A stretch of 64,000 nucleotides of DNA, from contig FJUW01000074.1 of the NCBI GenBank assembly GCA_900074885.1, positions 153,865 through 217,864 on the forward strand, in the 5' to 3' direction. Below the pieces are notes generated by a model. It saw nothing but the letters and a program-made list of their open reading frames with translations, made no database searches and was not told the origin of the DNA. The translations under genes were made by a program, and so were the position numbers. This document shows, piece by piece, positions 43,288-55,798 of the stretch (its first letter is position 1; each line of letters begins with the position of its first letter). Source of the DNA: Rhynchosporium graminicola (lineage: Eukaryota > Ascomycota > Leotiomycetes > Helotiales > Ploettnerulaceae).

Positions 43288-45155
43288 AACAGCGATCGGA
43301 GTATGAGGAGGTATCTTCGGCGTCACTTATAGTTTCGGAGTATGGTTACTTACCTAGATGGTAATGTCTTTTGGCCGGAATGGGATGGGATGGATTGTGA
43401 CGGATGATATACCAATGTTCGCGATTCTTAGTAAACATAACGAATAATGACCTTGAAACCTGACAACTTGTGCCCTCCCTTACCAGGTTCCGTTCCGCTA
43501 TGTGATTGAGCTTTCATGTCGAGTCCGAGTGTTGATCTGCATTGCGTCGATCTGGTTGAAGTTTGATTTTAGTCTTTACTTATAATTACACATTTACCAG
43601 CTTCGGCCACATTGAGACCCCAGCCATTCTTCCATCTGCAGCACATCGGTATTCCCAACACTTCCATAGATCTTTCATTACATCTCGGTTTCGCTCGCTT
43701 CGCTCGCCAACCCCTTTATCCACTTTTTTTTTTCAAATACACACACAATGCGACACCCTCCTCCCCCTTCGTAAGCTCACTCATCCAACTAACACTAATC
43801 TTTAATTAAAATGTTCCTCTTTGCACTCACAAGCAAGACCGAGACCGAATCTCCATCAACACACAATCTCGTCAAGGAAACCATCTTATCGAAGCACGCC
43901 TTCCCCCCTCCGTCTCAGCAATAACACCATCGACAACTCCAACATTTTAAATATAAGATAAGAAAATACATTCTTAAATTTTTGGAGCAGAGAAAATTTT
44001 ATTATCAGGTGATCTGAGAGGCGCATTATATTCGAAATCGATACCCATTTCGAATCGAAATACAGTATTCGAAATTACAATAATGAGATAAAGAAGATTT
44101 GCTGCAAAGAGGACCACACAAGAGCCATCGAATTCGATGCCCCTGAAAAGAGATAGAAATCAGCTACCGGCATTCATGCATTATATAACCAATATTTGAA
44201 ACAAGATCCTTCATTCAATGTTCTCTTACTTTCTATCATCTATCAACATTGCAAGTCATGAACTACAACGGCATTGTAAATGCGACTAGTCATCAAAAGG
44301 AAGAAAGTGACCGGTGGAGACTAGCCCTTTCGTTACGTCACGCGTCTATCGGGATTTTTTTTTTCAAATAATATCTGGTTGAAGCTCATGTTTAAAATAA
44401 GCTAGATGTTTTGAGGTTTGTGGCTGATGCGGCAATGTGCTCGATGCTGTACTTTCTCAACAACAAAAGAACTCAGGATGACGGGAGATGTTTAGAGGAA
44501 GGGATCTTCGTTCTCCAAACCTTGGGCCAGTATGAATTTTTCCTTGGATTACATGGAAACTGTCCTAAGATTTGAAGGTCGTCAATACGTCACGAGATTC
44601 ACAACTGAGAGTTTCTGTGTTTTCTTCAACGAGAAATTCGAACATCAAGCTGCTCTCAACTATAGGCTGAGGATTTAAAGGTCACGACGTAGTTTTTCTT
44701 TTGAGATTTCCGGTTTTAGGAGCAGGCGTATCATAACTTTATCTGATCCTCCCGAAGGGCCTCAGGGTCGATTTTGGCTTCCCGGGTTGTTTATTTACCA
44801 AGCTCGCTTATTCACCCCTGTTCTCAGTCAGGCTATGCTACAGAAAACTCGCACGGGCTTCTTTGAAAGCAGGTCCATATGGGATGAACTAATAACTTAC
44901 AGTTTCAATCACGGTTCTCCATCACAATTAGAAGCCCAATTTAAATCATCGATTCACATTCATCATCATAAGTTGCACATGATCAGGACGCACTCCCCTC
45001 TCAATCATAATCCCGCAGAACCTACACTACCCAAGTATCCGAACAATCATAACTTTCACATACCATCACTATCATTCCAGAACCAAACTCGCAAAACCAG
45101 CCCAAGAAATTCAAACTCGTCATTCTCAACGCTGTTCTCACACCATAAGAACCTT
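43288..45155. other. Intergenic, nothing recognised
   Basis: About 1.9 kb without a supported gene. It has T- and A-rich tracts but no clear repeat. Confidence 0.5.
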
Positions 45156-46045
45156 TCAAACCCTTTTAGCATATCCCAGATTTGCATGCTGCTGGTACAT
45201 ATGTTCGATAAGCTTGTCTTTACGAGTATACCCCGGAGAGCCCGCACCGAGTCCTTTGTCACAGCTTGGAACTTGGCAAATTTACAAGGGTCGGTTAACA
45301 CCGTGGACTCCGGATTGTGACGACGACGACCACTGTCGCGCATGAAGTTCTTGGAGCAGTAGGCACAGGTGTTTTGGCCTTGGACATGAATGGGGCCTGG
45401 GGGAAGAGGAACAGAGGTCTGGGAGTAGGCTGAGACAGCCGCCGGTGCAAATGTTTGATAAGTATCCGGTAGGGTAGATTCGGCATAGAAAACCATCTCA
45501 AAATCCTCCATGACCTGAAGGTCTTCAGAGTCATGGTCGAGGGCATAGCCGGGATCAGGAGATACAGAGAGTGATAGGCTAAGGTTGAGAACTGGTTGTG
45601 GGCGACATCTAAGCCCATACCAATTACCATATCAAGACCAATGTCCATAGTCATGAACGAATTCGTTGCCATATCTGAGAGAAATTCCAGTCCAATATTA
45701 GCAGCAGCGCTGTCGTTTGGGAAGCCTGGGTTGGCCAAGCAATTTTGGAATTGAGATGAGTACTCCGGAGCAGGATCAGAGAGGCCAGAAGCATGTGCTG
45801 CATGACTGAATGCAGGGTCTTTCAAGGTGCAGACAGAGTCGTCTGAATCACAAATAGGAATTCGAGCCGGCAAGAAAGAAGATAGCTGTTTTACTAATCC
45901 AAATGCTATTAGCAAAAAAAAAAAAAGACTTACAGCTACTCTTCGGCGCCCTCAAGACCATGAAAGGGATGAGCAGACCACTGGGATGAAGCTGTTCATC
46001 TTGTACCACCTGATCGATCCAGTAAGATTTGTCGTACTCAGACAT
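45156..46045 (-). pseudogene. Decayed C2H2 zinc-finger gene, tandem copy of the 46.8-47.9 kb gene
   Basis: The order of pieces matches the neighbour: a short first exon (MSEYDKSYWIDQ), an intron starting GTAAGTC plus a T13 tract, a long Asp/Gly-rich exon (NSFMTMDIGLDM), and a zinc-finger end. The frame shifts near 45590. After the first finger half (NTCAYCSKNFMRDSGRRRH) a further shift and a TAA interrupt the second finger, where SPGYTRKDKLIEHMYQQHAN then resumes and ends at the TGA at 45158. At least two frameshifts and one nonsense codon mean it cannot make the full protein. The longest surviving frame is 206 codons. Confidence 0.7.
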
Positions 46046-46797
46046 AGTTGTGCGTGAGGGCGAGCGGTGGCTGAAAACAGGGCGAGCGCTAATGCAGTGC
46101 TGCAGCAGGGCGAGCTTGGCGACGAAAGTGAGGCTGTCGGGAAGACGAAAATGCCGTGACTTGGGAGAACTTGAGTGGGAAAACTGTGGAGAAGGGGAGT
46201 GGGAGGAAGTGTATACTTGTTGATGTGAGTTGCGATCCTGCCCCTGTTAGTGTAGTAATTGGATTGTAAGGATATGAAGAGGTTGAGTCTGCTTGTTCTG
46301 TATGATTATGTGCAATGCCATAGAGTTTCACTCAGGATTACGACTAACTATGGATTATGTATATAACTGTCATGCGTTTAAATATACTGATATATAGTCA
46401 TCTGTCGAACTCTTTGTCCTGGGTCGTTTATTTACTTACTGCTCGCTTATTGGATCCACTTCTCCTCGCCCGTTACAGCCAAACGCGCCAGCTCGGTGTT
46501 CATTTCGTCAGAGGGTGTTGAGAATTGATAGAAAGACGATCGAACTTAACTTGCAACGAGAAATTTACTTAAGAAGTAGGTGATTAATTCATTTTTTGGA
46601 GTAACAGAAAACTTCAGAAGCCACATCACTTCCAACATCCGCCGTCGCCCATCTTACATATCGTAAATCATCACCACTATTTGGAAAACACCAATGTAGT
46701 TTTTTTCCCATGAGAGCGCATAAAACATAGCAAAATGAAAGTAAAGTTGCGAGTCATCCTTCCCCCACCCCCGTTTCCAACCCATTAATAAAGTAGA
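46046..46797. other. Spacer between the tandem zinc-finger genes
   Basis: No gene recognised. It holds the promoter side of the decayed copy. Confidence 0.4.
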
Positions 46798-47947
46798 TTA
46801 AGTTCTCTTGAGATACCCCAAATTGGCATGCTTCTTCCACAAATGTTCAACAAGTTTATCCTGACGCGTATAACCCCAGCCTTGGGACTTATTGCACCCC
46901 TGGATATGGCAGATAATCAAGAGGCGATTAGTGCCATGTATGCTGGACTCATGGCGAATACGGTCGCTATCGCGCTTGAAGGTCGTCATGCATTGGGTGC
47001 AGGAAAAGTGACCTGAGACCTGGACTGGGAGCATCTGGATTGGGGCTGCATGGCTGAAAGTACTGACATCCTCGCCCGAGATCGGTTCATTTGGGAGAGC
47101 TAGTCCTGCGAGGGGAAAGAAGGATGATTGTAATTGTTGACGGAAGTCCTCCAGGTCAGGTGCGCCGAAGCTGGGTGGCTCGTAGCCTCGGTTGAAGCTC
47201 ATATCGTGCATTTCTAATGCCTGATGTCCTTGAAGACCATACTCAATAGCCGAATCGCGGCTCACATGATATGGTAAGTGAGGGGATACTGCAGATTGCA
47301 CTGTCTGACCCAGGCCGACATCCACGTTCAAATCCGGATAGTTGCCCTGAAGCCCTTTGTAGCCTTGGTCAATGGCACATCCATTGTATCCATTAGAGAC
47401 GTCAGGTGAGGGGGGAAGATCAGTAAAACGGCCAAGATCAAAGCCGAGGTCCACGTTCATGCCATTGTTCGGCAAGGCTGGATGGCCGTAGTCAATAGCA
47501 GGTCCCTGGTTTCCTTGTTGAAGATTGAAGGGTGGGACTGAAGGCTGAAGAGTAACACCCAGCTCCACATCAAGACAAAAGTCCGCGCATGGCTCCTCCG
47601 GTGGCGGCAGCTCAAGACTGTCAGAGAGGCCATAGAAGGCGGAAGATGGGTTGCCAAAACCATTTAATGTAGTGTATAGGTCGGCTAAACCGTGATCGGA
47701 GAGGGCGAAAGCTGAACAATCCTTCTGTAATAGATCTGGCAAAGATGAATCGCTCCAGCCAATTGCATACGTCGAATGCGCAAGGCTTCACGCCGAGTAG
47801 ACATCAGCATGAAAAAAAAAAAACTTACAGCTGCTCTTCAGCGTCCTCGAACCCCAAAGTGGGATTCGACAGACCACTGAAGGCATGCTGTTCCATCTCC
47901 TCTTCCATCTCGTTGGCTAAGTCGCATTGGTTGCAGTATGCAGACAT
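46798..47947 (-). CDS. C2H2 zinc-finger protein, lineage-specific type
   Basis: Exon 1 is 47947-47829 (MSAYCNQCDLANEMEEEMEQ). Its donor GTAAGT is followed by a T12 run. Exon 2 begins at about 47785 or 47752 (both acceptors keep frame) and ends at 46798, giving about 357-368 aa. The long middle is acidic, Gly/Pro-rich and partly repetitive (DLGFDLGRF, DVGLGQTV, AIDYGHP and AIDQGYK). The C-terminus carries two fingers: CTQCMTTFKRDSDRIRHESSIH (C-X2-C-X12-H-X4-H) and a looser C-X4-C-X16-H-X4-H ending at KKHANLGYLKRT. It is probably a nuclear DNA-binding protein, with the acidic region as a possible activation domain. A decayed tandem copy lies just downstream. No specific orthologue is recognised. 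Confidence 0.75.
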
Positions 47948-49379
47948 GCTTATCGTGCGTTGAGGGCGAGCTTGGCGTTGGAAAGTAAGGCTGTTGAGAT
48001 TGGAAAATGAGTTAAGTGAGGATTTTTTGGGACGTAAAATGGCGTAGAACTCTGGAAACGAAGGTAGGGGAGGAGAGGAGCCTTTGTATTCAGCTGATGG
48101 GTTTTTGGCGTAGATGTTGGATATGCAAGGGCGCGAAAATTCACTGGTGAGAATCTGCCAGTGTGTTCTCAAGACGCCAAGACGAGATCAGGCTGGAGGT
48201 ATGATTGGAGTGGCAGTCTGAGGACCAAGTATACCCCAGTAGAAAAAGAAACAGAAGATGATCGATCTTTCACGAAGCGAAATACGCAAGGAACACATAT
48301 ATGCGCGGCGGAGAAAACGCAGTGTAAAACGTGAATTTGAGACCTGTAGACTATCTTCCTCTTCAGCTGACCCTTGGTCGTCACTTGTGTGCCGTGCCGG
48401 CTTGCATCCGTCATGATCCCGAAAGAAGTAGGTAGGAGTATATAAGCAAGAGACAGCAAGAGAGACAGAGCAGGAGGAGGGGCAGGGACCCGAGAATCGT
48501 GGTTTCATAGTTGGATCCTATCGAATTTTGAGTGGCCTATTCTTGTGTAGTTGAGGCATACAGATTTTGGTACATGCTCGACAGCGTTCAGCCCTCTCTT
48601 AGTTGTACCTCCTTGTTTTCGGAATCAATCAGGGCGGCCAAACCTACAACCAGACTCCTAGCACTTCAACACCTGAACGCCTAAATCCCAACATGCCAGC
48701 TTGCCGCCACAACGAAGAGAGCAGAACAAGTACTTCAAAAATACAATTAACTTCCTGAAGTAGGTAGTAGAGCGACACTCAAAGCTAACCCATACGTAGC
48801 CAATAGTGATAGATTCATGCTCAATTACAACCATCAGAACTGGCACCATGAGCTGATTGTCGGAATCCACAAAGCCAAGCTCGTTCATGAATTACGAGAC
48901 AAAACAAACCGGAAAAAGAAAAGGGAAGAAAGACGTTGGAAAACCTTGGAACAGGTTCTTTCGTGGTTGTGATTTTGACACTTTGGTGGTTCACTCAGGT
49001 TGAAGTTGGGAGTTTGAGATATGTAGTGTGTAAGTAGGTAGGTGCCTTGCGGTAGCGGTAGCGGTAGACCGAAGCTGTAGTCCTCCCTTTCTTTCTTTCC
49101 TTCTTTCGGTAGCTCAAGGTTGGACTAGATGAGTAAGAAGATTATGCATAGATCACTTTCCCAAAAGCGAGTTTGACAGGGCAAAAGGAAACGAAAGCTT
49201 CTGGAAGCCAGTTTCGGAATGAAGGTCCGGGCCCAGTGATGGAGAATGGTAGCTCACTTGTACCTCCTGCACAGATTGCCGGCTCTTCCTGTCACTTTGA
49301 GATGATATCCATGAATATGGCCAAGAGAAAGCTTCACCAAAGACACACCCGACTATCCTAAACTTCTTCTGTCGAAGAC
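47948..49379. other. Intergenic, nothing recognised
   Basis: 1.4 kb with no supported gene; it includes upstream sequence of the zinc-finger gene. Short frames at 48188-48508 and 48658-48888 lack family resemblance. Confidence 0.5.
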
Positions 49380-51259
49380 TCATCGATCCTCGCCACTTCC
49401 GCTTTCGAGCTTCTTACTGCCATCTCCCTTCTTCCCATCCCCGTTCTGTTTTCCGTTCTGCTTTTCCTTCCCGTTCCTATTTCTCAACCACCTCCTCCTA
49501 ATCCTTTCCGCACCATCAACCTGTTCCGGCCAAAGTATCCTCCTCAACCAAACCGCCCTGATCATCCTCCCAAAAACATACATCCAAGCCAGGACCAACA
49601 AGCCGGCCAGCACAGTGCCAAATATCCTCAATGCCCTCGAGTGCAGCGCATTCGCAATAGCGAACGTAGCTGTTACAAGCGCTGTATTAGGGAAGATAAA
49701 GGAAAACCAAGTCATATCGAAATGAATGATGTGCTTCTGTCGGGGGTCGGGTTTTACGATTTGCCAGTGTGCTCCGACGCTGACGAGGAAGAACCACAAG
49801 CATAGACCCCAGAGCCAGAGGCCGACGAGGAGAGAGATGAGCTCGATGATGAATTCGGCGTTGTCGTTGCCGAAGTGGTCGTTGGGCATTATTTTTGACA
49901 TGCCGCTGTTACCGAGCAGAACTAGACCGGCGACCGTGAATCCGGAGGGACCTACGGAAACAAACATTCCAGGTCGTGTGGTTTCTCGAGGTAGCTTTTG
50001 CGTCATAAGACGGTAGATGAAGGCTGAGTAAATCATCAAGCTAACGAGAAAGCCTGTCCCCTGTAAACAGACTGCTCCGAACGCTATAGCGATTGAGTTT
50101 ATCCGTGATGCAGCAGCGGCGTCAGGGAGGGCTGTGATGAGGTTCGCTGCGAAGGGAGCAACGAGGAGGAGGGGGTAGGCGGGAAAAATCCAGACGGGTG
50201 TCATTTGGTTGATGGGGAAGGATCTGGTAAAATGTTAGAGGGGAATGTTGTGATGCGTGAGAAAGAGGTGGACCTACTGGGTTGACCATATTATTAGATA
50301 GATTCCGGCGCTTGCAATTACGCTTAGGGACACGTAGGCCCAAAAGCATACTTGCATGACTGTTTGGAACCAGACGCCGGTATGTGGAATGCCGTACTGG
50401 CAGAGGTTGATCAAGATAGTCCCAAGTCTATAGATAATGAGAATTTATGTGGCAAGGATATCAACGTTCGGACTCACGAGACAACCTGGACCAGTCAGCT
50501 AAACTTCAAGAGAGCTATGCTGTGTAGCTTACAGATGCAGGTACAAACAGAGACTCGGAAGGACTAGTGAAAGAGCCTTTAAACGAGCCGGGGCGGAACT
50601 TGAATCGAAGGGAAATCAAAACACAATTCATCAGGAATAGAACAATGTTTGACAGGAATAGTATCACGCCAACGATACGCAACCATTCTGACTCGTATGG
50701 TACTAGAGAATATCAGAATTTGTTTCTCAAGTACAATTAGAGGAATCTTACTTGAATCGAGCACATTTGCAATTCCACCTTGTCAGACCAAAACATTAGC
50801 AACATATCTGGCAGGAGCTCTGAGAAGCAAGTCCCAACTATCGGGCCATTGCAAACTCGATCCTAGGTTCTACTCACCAGAAGCCATATTCATAGTGAAC
50901 CAGGTCCAAGTATAGCAAGCAATCCTATCTCGTAGCCCGACCTTTCCCATCCCCCCTGAGCCAGGTTTTTTGCCATTGACTGTTTCTTCTTCATCAGTTC
51001 CATTGCTCGTCTGCGGACTCGGTTTTGCTCCTGAACTAAGCTCGTCACCATCTGCCGATTCGTCCATCCCATTATATGCAACTCGTCTCCTGCCCTCCCT
51101 CTCCCTATTAAAATGACGCAGAACCAAAGATCCATCGTCCAACGACCGCAACCCTCGGGCTTCCAAGCTCTTCGCGTCTTCCAGTGATCTCGGGGTTCGG
51201 TAGCCATTCTCGGGAACATCCTCGTTCAACCGTCGTGGTAGAGGTGTCGAAGTTGACAT
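49380..51259 (-). CDS. TDT-family transporter (SSU1 sulfite pump / Mae1 malate permease type)
   Basis: Six exons (51259-50878, 50778-50752, 50702-50533, 50485-50478, 50427-50278, 50223-49380) join in phase to give 526 aa. Exon 4 is only 8 nt and exon 2 only 27 nt. The spliced order reads like the family: CYTWTWFTMNMASGGIANVL, then SIPYESEWLRIVGVILFLSN, SPSESLFVPASVVSLGTILI, NLCQYG, LIIWSTQSFPINQMTPVWIF, PAYPLLLVAPFAANLI and WFSFIFPNTALVTATFAIA. About ten membrane helices lie between a hydrophilic N-terminus (about 110 residues) and a Lys/Gly-rich cytoplasmic tail (NGKEKQNGKQNGDGKKGDG). Members move dicarboxylates or sulfite across the plasma membrane; the substrate here cannot be decided. The extended tails favour a plasma-membrane protein regulated from the cytosol, which is inference. 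Confidence 0.9.
50478..50485 (-). other. 8-nt microexon of the TDT transporter
   Basis: The exon GTTGTCTC lies between a CAG acceptor and a GTGAGT donor. It is required to keep frame and to restore the conserved ASVVSLGTIL stretch. Confidence 0.7.
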
Positions 51260-52126
51260 TTGGCAAAAATGCCCTCTTCGGGAGCAGTGACGAAGATCTT
51301 CGAAATAGCGTAGAGACCTAGGATAAGGAAGGTATCCAAAGTCGTGAGGGCGTAGCTGAAGTTGACGAGAGTCGTGATGAAGATAAGGAGGTTAAGGACA
51401 AGGGATCCCAAGTTACTTAACGCCATGATGAAAACCTTGAACGCAAAAGGCAAAATCGTCACTGGCGGGTCTCAAATAGGGGAGACGACAGGAGGCTTGA
51501 AGATTCTCCTGGCTGGGGGTGGTGGTGGAGGTGGTGGTGGTGTAGTGTAGTGTAGTAAGGCTACAGTGAACTTGTGCGGGCTTTGTTATTTACGGATGTC
51601 GGCATGTAACGGGACGTTTTGACTGGGGCAACAGTTCGTCATTGCAGAGAGAGATGGGATGGGATGGGATGGATGGAATCAATACATCAATCAATCCATC
51701 AATTGCTGGACAAGGATGACCAATCAACGGTCATGGAGTTGGGCAGCACGACGGTGAGGAGCGGCAGAATGAGTCGTGCCAGCTTCATTGGGCTTGAGCG
51801 CAATGCCAAGACTGGGCTTGGCCTGGCCTGGCCTGGCGAGCCGTATCTTCCTGTCCATCTTTTTGGACCTCATCAACAACGTCCGATTCCATCCTCAAGA
51901 CTCCCAAGTCATCCTCGTCCAGCCTGTTCCATTGGGAATCATCGTTATCACATTTCAATCAAGGCTGAATGCACTGCTATACTGACTAACAATACCTCAA
52001 CTTACCCTCCTGCAGCAGTTGCATTATCTCCATTCGATAATCGTCCTCAACGCTATTCAGCCGTCTGCAGATGGCGTTACACGACAGCGAGGCTAGCGGA
52101 AACAGTTCTTGAGACATGATGCTGCC
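51260..52126. other. Divergent intergenic region
   Basis: 867 bp between divergent genes (the transporter on the minus strand, the homeodomain protein on the plus strand), holding both promoters. It includes a (GGT)n run at about 51518-51541 and short GATGG repeats near 51655-51675. Confidence 0.5.
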
Positions 52127-54458
52127 ATGACTTCAAGAACTCTGGAATTGGGTAGCTTCAACTTGGTACACTCTGCCGAGTCTTTGAAGCTCATTGTCAC
52201 AGCTTCTGCACACTTCCAAGGCCCCAAGTCTATCACTAACCTTGATGAAGATGCCTTTGCCCAAGCTTTGGAATCGAGAAAGCTCTGGGTAACACGAGGA
52301 CGAGGCTGTCGAATTGATGTCGAGGTCCTGCAAGACGGTAAGCCATTGGCTCGGACGAGCAGCAGAAAGCTAGAAGTCTTGGGCTGCCAGATACGAGACG
52401 CCCAGGTAATACTTCGACCACTCAACTGATGCTCTACTGAACGTTGAAAGGCATGGAACCAGCTCATTCTCTCCCCATCGCTTAAATTGCCCCCTGAAGA
52501 CCCTAGCGATCTCTCGTCGCACTTTTCAGTATACATCAAGAACAGCATTAAGCCACCGCAAAATTCAGACGGACTCGCAGCATGGATTGGAGATATCGAT
52601 GTAACACCTCCACCAGCGGTCCTGTGTCTGGAGCTGGAAAAGATACAGATGCAATTCGACTTCAGACCCATACATCCGCCGTTTATTGTAGAAGTTATAG
52701 AGGAAATTGATATCACGGAAGAGACCCCTACAGAGTTCGAAGCATTTGATGATATGCTACTTGAATCCCCGTTGCGTTCTCCGCACCTTTCTTCGGCAGA
52801 TACAAAACTTTCTGCCAAGGCAGAGGCGCAATCACTGGAAAAGGCAGTCGAGGGACTTAAAGGCTTAGCGAAGCAGGTTGAGGGACTGTTCGGGACCCTA
52901 CGCTCTTCAACGTTTGAAATGCATAGCCCGTCTAGGCTTGCATCACGAGCTCGGAAAACCGAATGTAAGCCTGAGAATGATGCTATTTCTGCAGATATAC
53001 CAGCACCTGGTATGTCGACTGATGGTGACCCAAAGAAGAAAGCAACGATTTTCGAACACGCTGTCGGTGTTTTGGATTCCTGGTTCTGCGCACATGGAAA
53101 CAATCTGTATCCGACGATGGAAGAAAAGACTGAGTTAATGGTCGAGACGGGACTTAGCAGAGGTAAGTCTAACTCCCTGTAGTATAACCCACGCAGTGAC
53201 CAATCCTGCTTGCTATACTGATGCTTGAGATAGCACAGTTGAATGCTCTGCTTTATAGGCGTCGGCAGAAATTCAGAAAAGGCTTGCTTAACGAGAACAG
53301 AGCAGATAGCAAGGAAGAAAACCAGGACGGAATGATGTTAGACGATTCAGTTACGGAGATAGAGCTTCCTCCTGTAGCATGGTATGAAGATGAAATGATG
53401 CTATGTTACGGTTCTGACAGTGATCGGTTCATTGAAGAACTGGGCGGGGATGATTCCATTTCTTCACAGTCATTAAACCTCACCTCGACAATATTTCACT
53501 CACAATCATCAATACCATCGACTATTTCGTCGAAGTACTCAACAGTCGCAGAGAGCCAGTCCTTTTTGAAAGAGTCTCTCAGTCGGCAGTCACTCCTCCT
53601 GGACTATCCAGAGTCAATGTTGCTCGCCGATACAGCTTTCCGTACACTGATGGGTGCAGCTGTTTCTCGGTCATATGCCAAACGACAGGACATTGCTTTC
53701 AAGAGGCTCCCACAGCTTTGTATGTCAACCTTGATCCCGAGCATGTTCTGTCCTGGCTTCAAGAACGTAAGGACAAGTCATTATTTTCCTTAGCCCGCAT
53801 ATCTCTAATGCCCTGTGTCTAGTTAATGGCAGTTAACTCGCGGTTCCTGGCTATAATCTCACATGCTGTTTCAGTTTCAATGCCGCGAAATGTACAGACG
53901 CCTAGTTTGCGGCGTAAACTTCAGCAAATCTCGAACATGGAGCTTTCTCCACTTCTCACTACGAATTCAGGTACAGGCCAGCCTGGAACGCGAGAGAGGA
54001 TATCTTCAGTGGTACAATCCTGTCTGTGGGAGATGATGCAGAGAAAGCTGTTCGATCGATCAGCTGGAAGGAGACTCTGGCGCCCGGAAGTTACAGGAGG
54101 AGCAAATTCCGATGAAGAGTTTGAGGATATGCTGGAGATATTCGACGACAACGAATTGGACACTGAGTTCGAATCTAGGAGAGAAAACTTAGATAGTGAG
54201 GAGATGTTGTTCTGGGACGACGAAGACGAGAAATTGCTGCTCGACAACGACGAGGATTCCTACGATGTTGACTGGGAACAGCATGCCATTGAAGAAGTCA
54301 CCGATGAAATGCTTCTAGGCGACGAGTGGTCATGCAATCGCCATCACGACGAAGGGTCGATGTTGCTGGATAGAAGTGACACCGACTTGTCGGTGCATTC
54401 AGAAGGAAAGAGCAGCATGATGTTATCGGTCGAAAATGAAGAACCGATGTTGATTTAA
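52127..54458 (+). CDS. Protein with a degenerate TALE-type homeodomain
   Basis: Four exons (52127-52405, 52451-53162, 53234-53766, 53823-54458) give 719 aa. Residues about 290-347 look like a homeobox-KN domain: VLDSWFCAHGNNLYPTMEEK and TELMVETGLSRAQLNALLYR, then RRQKFRK. The TALE loop and the PYP-like YPT are present. The recognition helix, normally NWFxNxRxR, reads NALLYRRRQK, so the Trp, Phe and Asn that define DNA contact are replaced. Helices 210-240 (SLEKAVEGLKGLAKQVEGLF) may form a coiled coil. The C-terminal 200 residues are very acidic (DEEFEDMLEIFDDNELD, DDEDEKLLLDNDED) and Met/Leu-rich. It could be a transcription regulator that no longer binds DNA in the usual way, or it dimerises through this domain. 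No named orthologue is recognised. Confidence 0.72.
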
Positions 54459-55798
54459 CCAAGTCACCGAGACCGCATGTCATTATGAGATGAGCAGGTG
54501 GACCACGGATCAGATGAAAAGCTTAAACTGGGTAGGCCACGCATTTACTTCACGATCCCTCCGCCAGTATCGAGTGACACGAGAATTCTTTTCCAAAAAC
54601 ATTTTTTTCTTGGATGTTCTTCTCTCGAGATTAAATTCTCTCCTTTTGCAGGCCATGTTGCTCATCCGCCTCGTTCTTTAACTAACCATTCACGATGCCG
54701 CGTTGCAGCCTTCCATACGATTTACAGACAGATCAACGTATCTCGCAATCACCTCCCTCACCAAGGCTGTCCAAATTCATCTCCTGCGAAGCAATTTGCA
54801 AACTATTATTTCATTCGCCTAGTAAAATCATCAAATAATCATATGATTTTGACTTTAAGTTCAGCAAATATGCTGTAATCTTTTCTCGAATTTTGTATCG
54901 AGTCGGCGCTCTTAAAGTTATACCTGTCTACCATGGTAGCTTCCGCAAGCTCTGCCTTCGCCGACGAAAGATTGGATTTGTCTCATATACACGATTTTCT
55001 TGCCAAGACAGCCGAGTTGTATGCTTCATCAACTAGTACCACGGCAAATTGGCGGTCTGGTGGCTAAAACGCCAGCTTTTCATCAATTTTCATCTACCCC
55101 GCATTGTGCAATCTCTATCTTCTGCATCTCGCCTGCCTTGGTTCTTAATACCAGCCTTCTCCTCTATACTCGTGATTCCTTGGCCTCCTCCATACCTTCC
55201 TTTCCCGTTCACGCGGCTCTGGGCACGCACTTGGCGGAAGGACGAGATAAGCAGGTGCGGTCGATCACGAGACGCTTGGCACTATACCGCTTCCTTTCTG
55301 ATTCGATCATTAGGGTGACCTATAAGGTAGTGTCCGTTTGCCGAGTCGGTGTAGCTTTGATACTGCCGAATAAGACTTGGTTTGTGTTTAGTAAATTGCT
55401 TGGAGATGCTTGGATATTAGTTTATGCGGGCAGATGTGGGCCTTTTTAAGCTTATTATGGTTCGATGTGGATGGTGGTTGTCGAGATAAGTGTGAAATTA
55501 TAGCAAGCCACTTCCCTTGTCTCCTTCCTCGAAGTATCTAGTGCGAGGCTGGACGATGGATGACTTCGGTTCAGCCTCGAGATGTAGGTGGCAAGCTGCC
55601 GATAGGACTTCAAGCTCGCCATAGAGTGAGGTAATATCGATATCTCCTACCCCGCTGGAGCTATAAAACCTCTAGTTTCCCAATATTATCCTCTCCTTTC
55701 GAGCTCCTCAGTCCTTGCTTGACGCGTGATTCTCACTTCTCGGTTTGTATTCACTTGGATATCCTCATCCCATTCTTTTCGGATATACTTATCTCGGA
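54459..55798. other. Intergenic, possible small unrecognised frame
   Basis: An ATG at 54934 opens a 44-codon frame (MVASASSAFADERLDLSHIH...), and another frame is open from about 55000 to 55449. Neither resembles a known protein and no convincing splice joins them. The rest is presumed promoter of the aminopeptidase. Confidence 0.3.

Noticed and set aside
48188..48508. A 106-codon minus-strand frame with a hydrophobic start
   Set aside because: No family resemblance, no conserved motif, and composition like the surrounding non-coding DNA.
52093..53103. A 336-codon open frame on the minus strand
   Set aside because: It lies antisense to exons 1-2 of the homeodomain gene, its product has no family features (Ser-rich), and the plus-strand gene has consistent splice phases throughout.
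55000..55449. A 149-codon plus-strand frame
   Set aside because: It opens with TTG, not ATG, and shows no recognisable motif; kept only as a note in the intergenic entry.
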